A stretch of DNA of 64,000 bases from Haliclona indistincta (lineage: Eukaryota; Porifera; Demospongiae; Haplosclerida; Chalinidae). Under the pieces are notes generated by a model. It saw only the letters and a list, made by a program, of their open reading frames with translations, did no database searches and had not been told where the DNA came from. Positions 45,682-54,819 of this stretch are shown in pieces. The stretch covers positions 13,807,152 to 13,871,151 of the forward strand of contig OZ024784.1 of assembly GCA_964017065.1 (NCBI GenBank), read 5' to 3'. The first letter of the stretch is position 1; each line of letters starts with the position of its first letter. Made by a program: the position numbers and the translations under genes.

Positions 45682-47375
45682 ATGATGAACTCACTAAACG
45701 AGTTGTTTGAGCAAATTCTACACTCTGAAGAGCACTTCAGCAAGCGTATTAGCCGGCTCAGAGAACGTAAGGCTCTTCTTATGCTACTGACAGGCTTCCT
45801 TCATGCTACACAGTGAGAGCCTGCATACAGGAATGCCAGAAAGACCTACAGAAAGTGCGTTCCCGAGGTGGCGTGCTCCAAGGAGAGCTTGTAGTAAAGA
45901 ACCAGAGACTCGCTGACAGTGAGATACGCATGAGACTACAGGAGGTAAAGAAAAGTGTGCTGGAGGAACAGAAATCAGATTTGATGAAGGAAAAACAACA
46001 GCTATCTGATAACTTGGTATTGTTACTGCATGCATAAACTGTCAACATAATTATATCATACTGTTTGGTTACAGGCAAGAGTCTTACAAAATGCAGAGCA
46101 GCAGAGGTCAGTCAAATATTATTGTAGGCTGGATGAATTCTTACACTACAGGGAGGAATTTTTGTCAGAAGTAAAGGATTTTAATAAAGGCTATGATCTA
46201 ACAGGAGCCGGTGTAGAATATCGTGGAGAGCAAGCTAAGAAGAGAGTAGCAGTGCTCGAAGAAGAACTAGAACTGCTTGCAACAGGTCTGTCCTACCAGT
46301 CGAGGACTCTTTCATTTTTTTGATTTTTCGTCAGAATATTCTGAGATTGAAATCGAACAGACTGAGGTGGACAAGTTAGAACTACAACTTGCATCAGTGA
46401 ACAAGCGACTTGATGATGATAATGACCAGCAGAGAGGTCAGCTAGCTTATGAAGACACCAGCTCTGACTCTCTCTCTCTCTCTCTAAATAGAATTGAAGA
46501 CAATCCTACAAGGCCTCCAATCAGAGTGTGGTCAACTAAACAACAGCTCAACAGCAAACTTCAATGATGATGCAGAATTCATGAGGTACACAGAATGGTG
46601 CACATATTCACTGCATAATGCTGCATTATACAGACTACAGAGAGAAATCGAGGCTTGCCGAAACTGTTCAGAAGAGGTAGAGTGCCGCCACTTAGCTAAG
46701 GAGCTTGAGAACCTGCAGCGAACGAGCTACCAAAAGCGGATGAAGTATCACTCTTTCTCTATAAAGGCTACAAGAAGAAGAGAGCCCACAGTTCATCACA
46801 ACATGCAGTCTTCCTCTCACAGTGTTCATCAGAACATTGTCTCATCTGCAGCTAGGAAAGTTATCAGGCAAGTACACACCAGCATAGCACTGGTTCATTG
46901 TGATGGAATGTGTGTGATAGTGAGAGGGGAGTGGTTGAGGATGAGTGGATGTCTGAAGAGGGTGAATGTGAAGACTGGGAGCTTGAGGCACTAGCTGAAG
47001 CCAGCGAGCTCACGGCATTAGACCTGGACGATGACTCGGATGTGTGCATCCTTGATGATGAAGAAGAAGAGGAAATAGTGTGTGACAATTTCACTGTTAA
47101 TCTGAAGAGACGTCCACTTCATAGAAAGGTAAAATGTTCCTCTCTCTCTGCACTGTAGAGGTTATTACTGGGTTTTTCAAAGGGACCACCTCACAGTACG
47201 AGTCTGGTTAAACGTCCATCTGCTGCACTAAAAAGACCATCAGGAGAGACTTTACAACAGCTATCAGCAGCTGCTAGGCAAGTATACTAATACTATCTAT
47301 CATGCATGTGTTTATGTACTGTCATGCAGAGCCGAACAGTCCAAGTCGTCAAAACATGTTCGCTTCAATTACTGA
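45682..47375 (+). CDS. CCDC172: CCDC172-like coiled-coil protein
   Basis: Start ATG 45682 (MMNSLNELFEQILHSEEHFS). Exons 45682-45766, 45814-46016, 46075-46285, 46335-46435, 46492-46584, 46632-46867, 46921-47128, 47160-47277 and 47330-47375 join in frame. The first 200 residues are one long coiled coil: LREL, LADSEIRMRLQEVKKSVLEEQ, and FLSEVKDFNKGYDLTG, which fits human CCDC172 (SLFQHIIFTEHQ, FIKEITDFNNDYEIT, from memory), a testis and sperm-tail protein. The second half is different: a Ser/His linker, a strongly acidic block (LDDDSDVCILDDEEEEE) and a basic Ser/Lys end (SKSSKHVRFNY). Introns at 46868 and 47278 have GC donors (AG|GCAAGT). The 3' end is 65 bp from that of the DOK-like gene. Confidence 0.65.
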
Positions 47376-47440
47376 ATTAAACAAAACACAATCAATAGCA
47401 GTATTTAGTAATACAGGTAGCAGTTGTATTATACATGTTA

Positions 47441-49441
47441 TTATCTTCTACTCTTATTGACAGTAGCGTAGATCGGAGGCGATGTGCTTGTGCTGTCACT
47501 TTTGTCGACAGTAGCATAAACTGGTTGCTGTTGTTTTCTGGTCTTCTTGCTCTTATCAACAGTAGCATAGATCGGTTGTGGAGATGAGTTTGGGTCAACT
47601 TCTAGGCTATTGAGAGTCTCAAGAAGTTCACTGTCAAGCTCATCGAGATTGAAGGACAAGCTTTGGTCATGTGCCGAATCTTGTGCCATTGGGTTTCTAA
47701 TGGAAGGAGCTAGAGAACTGCCACTGAAGCTGTCATTTGCAAATGGGTTGGTTGAGTTGTTTACAAATGGATTAGTTGAGCTATTTGCAAAGGGATTTGT
47801 TGAATTGATCTGTGTTGCAGGAGTTGTCAATGAACTATTTCTCGCGAAACTTTCTTCTTGCGAGTTATAAAAGCTACCAATTGCTGAAGTAGCAAACGGA
47901 TCAGATACGTCGGCAAATGGATCGGGATTGTTGGGTGGAGGGATAGTTTTGGGGTTGTATGATGAGTCCATGAAGGCAGTGTTGGTGGAAGGTAGTGATG
48001 GTCTTGCTTTTGGCACATCATAGTTGTTTTCAGTGATGGCTGTTGATGTGAAGACACCCTGTGCTGATAGCAATCTTGGCCCAAGTGTATCATACGTGTT
48101 GTTCAATGGATCAAATTCTTCCTCAAGTATCATATCTGGTAGATCGCCCATTTTTATGAGATCCTGATCAACCATGTCAGCAGGGCAGGATGCTCTCTTG
48201 TTTAGTGGTGGACGCTCTGAAGAGACTTCATACATCATGCTTTTAGTTCGAAGACCCTTATGAAGCCGGGATTCACTCTTCACTTTGCTATCCATTTGCT
48301 TTGCTTTGATTTGCTCAACTTCAGCACGAATGCTTTCTTCACGAGCTTTTTCGATTGACGTCCTAAGCTTCTTTATGTTTCTGTGTATCACTCCGAACAT
48401 CTCTCTGGTGCAGGAAGAGCTGAAGACCAGCTTGCCTGCTCCAGTTGGGTTGGATCGACCAAACTGAAGTGTTAGCTGGTTTTTTGATCTAGCGTAACTC
48501 TTGATTTGTTGGTAACGCCACACTGCAATAGTGGTCTGTGTGCTTGGCGCAATGAGAGTTACGGTACGAGGGTTGATCTCAAGACTATAGACACCTGACA
48601 GTTTTAATCTCTTTGTGGTCTCATTTTGTTCCAGTGCAACCCGATATGTCCCTAATTTGAGAGGTCATAAATTAGATTTTAAGACATTACATTGCAAAAT
48701 TACCCATCAATTCAGAAGGATTAGTCTGTCCCTGTAGACTGTGATCTACTACTTTGTCAGTAGCTGGCTCTCCAGTTACAGCACTAGCTGAGAACTTGCT
48801 CTTAGAAAGAGCATTTTTCTGTCGAAGTTTGTCATCCTTGGTAGCGTCATTGATAGTTTGGATCCAACCTTCCATCTCTGTCCGGTTGCTAGCAGCAAAT
48901 ACATGGTGACCTGTGTAGGATGGATAACATCAACTGATTTGTGTACAATATATAGCCAACACCCACACACAAGTCCCTTTCAGTCAGGTACCAGTTACAT
49001 TCCAAACTCTCTGGTAACATGATGCTTGTGGTAAGTCTGTCTAGGTGTGATTTACTGACTATAGTAAACAGATGTACTACTGCATGTGTGCAATAGCTGT
49101 GAGCAGCTCTTATGACTTACCAATAACTGTAGAAAACTGGAACGCATGGGCTTGAGACTTGTAAGCCGAGGTCTCGCAGCATCCTGTACCGTTGCGCAAG
49201 TTTATCACCCGCATGTCCCCTCCTTTCAGTTCGCTTTCCTCATCGTCGTAGTAAACCAGTCGCACAACGCCTTCGTGTGAAGTAGCGTGCAGTACCACCC
49301 AACGCCGGTTCCATTTCTGTAAGTAGCTGAATGTGAATGTGATCAGAGCAATACTACCGTTACCTTTATTATTCCACTTGACACGGGTAGTTTGTACAAG
49401 TACCCTCTCATCTTCACGTCCGATTCTCTAGCTTTAGCCAT
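47441..49441 (-). CDS. DOK-like adaptor with PH and PTB domains
   Basis: Membrane-recruited adaptor downstream of receptor tyrosine kinases. Start ATG 49441 (MAKARESDVKMRGYLYKLP). A PH domain follows (KWNRRWVVLH, GCCETSAYKSQAHAFQF, HHVFAASNRTEMEGWIQ), then an IRS-type PTB domain (TYRVAL, GVYSLEINPRTVTLI, VWRYQQIKSYARS, REMFGVIHRNIKKL). The C-terminal half is the docking tail: tyrosines in MMYEVSS, NTYDTLG, NNYDVPKA (YxxP, SH2 site for Crk/RasGAP-type partners), then three NPF motifs in tandem, and three copies of a YATVDKS unit at the very end. NPF is the ligand of EH domains in endocytic proteins. It is convergent with the CCDC172-like gene. No one vertebrate DOK is clearly closest. Confidence 0.85.
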
Positions 49442-49689
49442 CGCAAGCGTCACCAGAGAAAAACAAAAGACAAACTAGCTCCACCCTGTGTAGAACTGAT
49501 GAAGGGCGGGGCTGATGACCTGTTTCATTCAGCCACACCCATTGCTGCGCCAATGACCTGGATTTGATATGAAAAGCCAAGCAAAAAATTACTGGTACAT
49601 GTATGTGTGCGTACATACTGTTGATAGTTTGCAATTATATTTCATGTTTAGTCTGCTAATCAGTGAACAAAGAAATCATGATTGGAACC

Positions 49690-50395
49690 AAATCCTTTAC
49701 GGCTACGCTCAACTCATGGAATTGTCAGCTAGCTGTTTGTAGAAGCATGGCGGATTGGGATTGGTGCTACAAGGAGGCTCTTTTCCGGTGCACTGCTTGC
49801 CATCCCAAAGAACGTCATTTCCAAAGAATTCAGATTTTGAAGTGTTGGTAGGATTACCATGCACTCTCACATGCAGTACCAGTCATTGCCAACAAGTGTC
49901 CGATCCCACATAGCATGGGCAAAACAGTGCTCCTACTCCATTACTAGAGATACCAACTGCATAGGACCAAATAGATATTCCATCGAGATAGGTGCTGTCA
50001 ATTAATTGCTCTCTTCACGGAATGCGTCAAGGTGTTTTGTGCTGGTATCCAGCCACGAATCCACACACCTTCTTTGTAGAGAATTCCTAGAGTATCCAAA
50101 TAATTATGTAGATAAACAGCCTGACCCACAATTTCCACAAAGAACCGTCCAGGAGGACAATTAGCAAGATGGGTCATATCCAGTATACTAATGTTTATCC
50201 AATCGACTTCCCTCACCCCCACACAGTTTGTACCTTCCGTGTCACAATAGACTTCCTGCAAAACAAGTTTGCTGTTCTAGCTATAATTAATGCCAGTACA
50301 TACTTTCCTGAAGTGGGAGTTTTTACCATTGTACAGTTCGTACTTCATGCGAAAGTCTCCTTGCAGCTTGAGCACATTGTAGGACTGCCACCATA
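49690..50395 (-). pseudogene. Decayed copy of a secreted cysteine-rich family gene
   Basis: Minus-strand pieces read, in order: WWQSYNVLKLQGDFRMKYEL (about 50390-50310), then after an intron-like gap EVYCDTEGTNC, LDMTHLANCPPGRF, ending in a stop near 50000; then in other frames TYLDGISIWSYAVG, LVGNDWYC and DVLWDGKQCTGKEPPC. The order of CDT, LDMT..CP, YLDGISI, VGNDWYC, LWDGKxC is that of a large secreted family I have seen in sponges and cnidarians (VYCDM, LNMT..CPxGF, YVDGISLT, VGNDYFC, LWDGxxC). The middle part is missing and at least two frame breaks and in-frame stops occur. I judge it a pseudogene rather than a gene with unusual introns. Confidence 0.6.
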
Positions 50396-50444
50396 GCATA
50401 TCTTTGCAGAAAAAGATCCAGCTCACTGTACTCATGGTTGAGCA

Positions 50445-50509
50445 TAGCCTCGTACCCAGGCGCTAGAAGGGGATTATTTTCTCCTCACTAGCGCCTGGGT
50501 ACGAGGCTA
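50445..50509. mobile_element. 65-bp palindromic element with 9-bp target duplication
   Basis: Arms 50445-50466 and 50488-50509 are exact reverse complements (22 bp each) around a 21-bp spacer. Both sides carry the identical 9-mer GGTTGAGCA (50436-50444 and 50510-50518), a target-site duplication. A 9-bp duplication is typical of Mutator-like elements. It inserted at the edge of the decayed gene. Confidence 0.85.
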
Positions 50510-50555
50510 GGTTGAGCAAAGTAATAATGTTATTTTCATGCATAATCTTTTTTTT

Positions 50556-51082
50556 CGCTGTGTCTCCGGTCCCGGCAACGGGATCGACCTTTCTATCTTA
50601 TAGTACCGGCACTGGTAATATAAAGGCTTGTTTGTAGCATGGATCGGCCAGCAGGTTCCGGTGGCTCAGCGGTTTAGTATTGTGGCTTGTAATACAGTGT
50701 TCTGGGTTCGATTCTCGCTCTATGCGTTTTTTTTTGTTTTTTTTCTGCAGACTTACACTAAGCGTGTAAGTTTTTAGCTAAATGCTCGACGTTCCTTAGG
50801 CTTACCAAGGGCCGAAGGCCCTGTTAGGACGACCCTCCCGACGATCCTTAGGCGTACCATGCAAGGGCCGAAGGCCCGGGTTAGGACGACCCTCCCGACG
50901 ATCCTTAGGCTTACCAAGGGCCGAAGGCCCGGGTTAGGACACCCTCCCGAGTTTGCACAGTTAGCGGCGAAGGTTTTTAGGGTCTTGGGTTTAGGGTTTA
51001 GTAGCTAGGACCTCCTAAATCCCGTTGCCGGGACTGCAACTATAGAAAGGTCGATCCCGTTGCCGGGACCGGAGACACAGCG
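50556..51082. mobile_element. 527-bp inverted-repeat element with tRNA-like promoter
   Basis: Perfect 41-bp terminal inverted repeats, 50556-50596 and 51042-51082, begin CGCTGTGTCTCCGG. Both ends abut T-runs outside (before the left arm) and after the right arm. Inside, 50661-50672 matches a pol III A box (GTGGCTCAGCGG) and 50704-50714 a B box (GGGTTCGATTC), followed by a long T-run at 50727, as in tRNA-derived SINEs. A three-unit minisatellite and a telomere-like TTTAGGGTTTAG at 50990 follow. No coding region. Whether the whole is one transposon or a SINE inside a foldback is open. Confidence 0.72.
50787..50949. repeat. Three-unit minisatellite with GGGCCGAAGGCCC hairpins
   Basis: Units start at 50787, 50839 and 50896 (52-57 bp) and each contains CCTTAGG, TTACCAAGGGCC and the mini-palindrome GGGCCGAAGGCCC. 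It lies inside the 527-bp element. Confidence 0.85.
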
Positions 51083-51410
51083 CTTTTTTTTTCGGCATCT
51101 TGTACATTTTTAGTAAGGTTTGTACAAGGACATTACAGTCCTCGTGATTTCAACTCTGCTCTTAGACTCAGCTAGTCTGCCCATACATAATGTACTTGCA
51201 AGTCTAGTCAGCTGCAGTGTATAGTCTACATCAACAACACTGGTACTGTGCATGCATCACTCATGCAAACACGTACATGCCAAACATTTTTCACAAAGGA
51301 GTAACATCAAACCATTTTCACAAATGAGTAACGTACACATGCATCATGAGTAACATCAAACCTTAATTTTCACAAAGGAGTAACGTAGTACGCGTGCACA
51401 TGATTGCATA
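51083..51410. other. Intergenic, short direct repeats, no gene seen
   Basis: No coding signal. The phrase CACAAAKGAGTAAC with surrounding TTTT occurs at about 51294, 51320 and 51371, a short interspersed direct repeat of unknown origin. Confidence 0.5.
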
Positions 51411-51563
51411 CAGGGTTTTGCAGGTTGCTTGACCAAAAAAAATTGTTGCTAGCGCTGTAGCGCATGCGCACAGTACGTACGATTAGCCCTACAGAAACTA
51501 GAAACACGCTATGGGCATGCGCTAACAGGAAATTGTTTTGGTCAAACAACCTGCAAAACCCTG
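51411..51563. mobile_element. 153-bp MITE with TA target site
   Basis: Ends CAGGGTTTTGCAGGTTG and CAACCTGCAAAACCCTG are inverted repeats extending about 28 bp with one mismatch (to TTGACCAAAA / TTTTGGTCAA). TA dinucleotides flank both sides, as for Tc1/mariner-type insertions. The interior has no coding capacity. Confidence 0.75.
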
Positions 51564-51689
51564 TACTAGTACTAGTACTAGTAGTACCTTTTCGATGTTA
51601 GCAGGCTTATCATGACAATAAACCTAGTGGGAGTGTTCGTAGCTAAAATTGTGAAATTTGCACTAGCGCAGCATGCATGTGAGCGTAAG

Positions 51690-51983
51690 CATATGAGATG
51701 GCCTGCAACTCATATGAAATAGCCTGCAACTCATATGAGATAGCCTGCAACTCATATGAAATAGCCTGCAACTCATATGAGATAGCCTGCAACTCATATG
51801 AAATAGCCTGCAACTCATATGAGATAGCCTGCAACTCATATGAAATAGCCTGCAACTCATATGAGATAGCCTGCAACTCATATGAAATAGCCTCCAACTC
51901 ATATGAGATAGCCTGCAACTCATATGAAATAGCCTGCAACTCATATGAGATAGCCTGCAACTCATATGAAATAGCCTGCAACT
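51690..51983. repeat. 14-unit 21-bp minisatellite with ABAB order
   Basis: Exactly 294 bp, 14 units of 21 bp with core ATATGARATAGCCTG; units alternate GAGATAG and GAAATAG, so the true period is 42 bp. Because 21 is a multiple of 3 and no unit has a stop in several frames, long open frames arise on both strands (repeating NSYEIAC on plus, SYELQAI on minus). These are repeat artefacts. Confidence 0.95.
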
Positions 51984-52090
51984 CTCACGTGCAAATTGCT
52001 TGTCTGATACATGATGCGGGCTTGCAGTAGGCGGAGACAGTGGGCGGAGTTAGTGTACAGCTAGAGAGCTAGAGCTAGAGAGTCATTATT

Positions 52091-54231
52091 ATGTCTACGA
52101 CAGCGTTCGTTGTCGTAGTGTTGCTAGTGCTGTTTATGGTGGCAGAAGGGCAAGACTGTACTCTGGATCGTTATGATCTTATTACAGTACAAAAGTGAGT
52201 ATTAAGAAGCTAGACCAGCTGGGTATTTATTATAAACATCAGACAAAGGTACTGGCAGGTGGGAGTTAGTGGTACTGACTGCTACCGATTCTATCAAGGT
52301 GGTAGTTGCACTGTATACTTCAGTGTGTGTGGTGAGCTACCTGATGACCTATGTGGCAGTAAAGGAGTCGCTGCGTGTCAAGTAGCAGTTTCTGCCGACA
52401 GAAAGAACCGATCCTCCTTCATTCTGGGTACAACAGGATCTAGATCATTTTCTTCTTTGGGTGAGTAAAAAGCTTATCTGTCTCTTTGTGGTAATTATAT
52501 TACACCCTTGTGCCCACAAAATAGTTAGAAAGTTGTCCTGATTCAGGGGATGATTGATAGACATACACAGTGTTCATTTGAGATGTTCACATGACAGTCT
52601 CGTGGGTGTCCTATTTGAGTGGTGTCCATAATACTGTTCTGTACATTATGTTTAGGTGCTTAATGTAGTGACAAATACCTTCAAACACTATAGGTGAAGT
52701 GGGATTCAGAGAACACTTTTCAAATGGAAGTAAATCGAATGTCTGCAACACTTCAATAGTAATGGACATCATGTACACCTGTGACGCTACTGCTATCTGG
52801 TTGAGTGGAGCTATTAGTGCTTCTGTTCATCTTGTCCATTTCAGTATTCGCGGTTGTCAGGTAGTGTGCATTATTGTGACGGTATCACCAGGTGAATGTG
52901 TGTCCTGCTCAGAGCTCTCTTGAGCTGCGTTATAGTGGAGCGTGCTATGATCCTGGTACTCCACAGTCATGTAGCTACACTGGATCATACGATATCTCAA
53001 CACTCACAAGGTACAGACTTACTTGGAAAGAGAGATTTTGTGAACACGTTTCTCCTAACAGTCGTGAGATGTGGTATGTACCAGTCCAGTCTCCCAGTCT
53101 GTGCTACCCAATAAGTGGGAGTTTTTCCCAACCATGTATCCTGCTGTTATCGTTCTGTCGGCCTCTTCCTCGTGGTGCCTGCAACAACTCAACATTCTGT
53201 CAGGCTACTCCGGACATCACTCTGAGTGTGCACAGTTTTGGCACCTATGATCCTGAGAACCAACTGCAAATAAGTAAGACAAAGATATTGATGAAAGTAT
53301 GCATTGACGTGCGTGGGCAAAATTACTTGAATTAATACTGGTACATTCTTTATCAATGTAGATCTTCTTACTTGACAATGTGTTAATACACTCGTGTTTG
53401 TATAGGTAATGACATTGAAGAATTCACCATTAGTAATACTGGAGGCTCTGCTGTTGGAAGTTGCACTGGTGGACTTCGTTCATCTGTTGTGTTTCAGTGC
53501 GATCCTAACGCTAGATGGGAAGACCTACCAGAAGGCAACATTACCAGTTACATTCGCAATATAGAACACAATACAACCAAGTGCATGGTATGCTAGTACT
53601 ACTACATAAACATACATTTATACCAGTATACATTTTTGTAGATTACTGTTACAGTAGGATACAATGGAGCTTGCCAGTCCTTGGGTAAAAGTAGAAACTG
53701 ATTGTGTATTTCCGTTCACTCTGTTGTCATTCTCTGTAGTCTCTCTGGGTACTATCATTGCTGGTTCTGTAGTGGGAGTTGTGATACTGTTGGTTTCTGT
53801 GGTTGTAGGAATCATCATAGCTGTTCTCACATACCGACAGTAAGTATAATTCTAATTCACACCAGTTGACAGTGAACTCTTTCGTGTCTACAGCATTAAT
53901 CGTAAGTATGGTGGGTACACTAGAGTGGGTGTGCATGCGTCAGAGGAGCAGATGGAGCGGCTGCTGTTCAGAGGACAAACATCAGAGTCTGACCAATCTG
54001 ATGATGAAACTAGGTCACCGCCACCTGCTGCTACTGATGGTGAGATAAAGTACTTTACACCAGCAACATTATGCAGCTTTTGAATATGATATTACTATCT
54101 CTCGCTCAATGCCTTGTGAGTGTTTGTTTGTGCATAATTTGACAGATGATGAGGCTGCGATGAGGAACATGGCTCGGTCTCATGACGAAGAACAAAGAAT
54201 ACCAACTCTCGAAGTCTATCAGCCAAACTAA
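52091..54231 (+). CDS. MRH-type single-pass membrane receptor, copy 1
   Basis: Signal peptide (VVVVLLVLFMVAEG) then two cysteine-rich repeats. The first, CTLDRYDLITV with YWQVGVSGTDCYRF, VYFSVCGELP, VAACQV, ILGTTGS and YTCDATAIWL, fits the mannose-6-phosphate-receptor homology (MRH) fold. The second contains ACYDPGTPQSC, LSFCRPLP, SSVVFQCDPNARW and YNGACQS. A transmembrane helix follows (GTIIAGSVVGVVILLVSVVV), then a 75-residue cytosolic tail with acidic patches (ESDQSDDET, DDDEAAMR) and a LL pair. Exons: 52091-52196, 52244-52460, 52693-52860, 52892-53272, 53406-53587, 53641-53684, 53740-53839, 53894-54040 and 54147-54231, approximate in the middle. A role in sorting lysosomal enzymes would fit the neighbouring TPP1-like protease but is inference. 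Confidence 0.65.
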
Positions 54232-54819
54232 CTAGCGCCACACGTATTTTATTCCAATCATTCCTCCAATCACATTGTTTGCAGATTTTTTGTATGCTTT
54301 ATTAGAGGTATTACTCTGTATTAGAGGTCCTGTTTGATCAAAAATTAATGTCAAATTTTTGTTATAAATAGTGTTAGAAGTTTGCAAGTGCATGATCTAA
54401 TTAGAGTAGTTTATTGGTCAAGTTCATTGTAACGGCTGACAGAGAACAATAGACAATAGACATTAACTTCCATGTATGACACCGTAGATCAAATGTGTGT
54501 GAGTACAACAAGATTCTATAGACTTGAAAAGATAAAGTGAATGAGAGTCCGACCAATAGCTCTGTGACAATTAGCTGACAGTGACAACTTAAATGTCACT
54601 GACACTTAAATCATAGACATGTACTGTACATGAATCATTATGAATCATGAATATAGTCTACTCGCTTTGAAGAGTGGAATTTTTCATGCTAAATAATAAT
54701 AAAAATTATGAATCACATGATCTACTGTGCATTACATGTACCATTATAGATGTAGTAGTAATAACTGTTATAATCATTATCTAAACTAACAACTTCAGTT
54801 GCAAATAATCATTGCATAG
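54232..54819. other. Convergent intergenic spacer, present in both copies
   Basis: 588 bp between the 3' ends of the MRH gene and the protease. No gene seen. The same spacer with small indels recurs at 61632-62223, so it belongs to the duplicated unit. Confidence 0.6.

Noticed and set aside
50990..51001. Telomere-like TTTAGGGTTTAG
   Set aside because: Only about two units; too short to be an interstitial telomere tract.
51643..52030. Three 100-112 codon frames with repeating SYELQAI, SCRLSHM and NSYEIAC
   Set aside because: They are only translations of the 21-bp minisatellite; they exist on both strands and depend on the period being a multiple of three.
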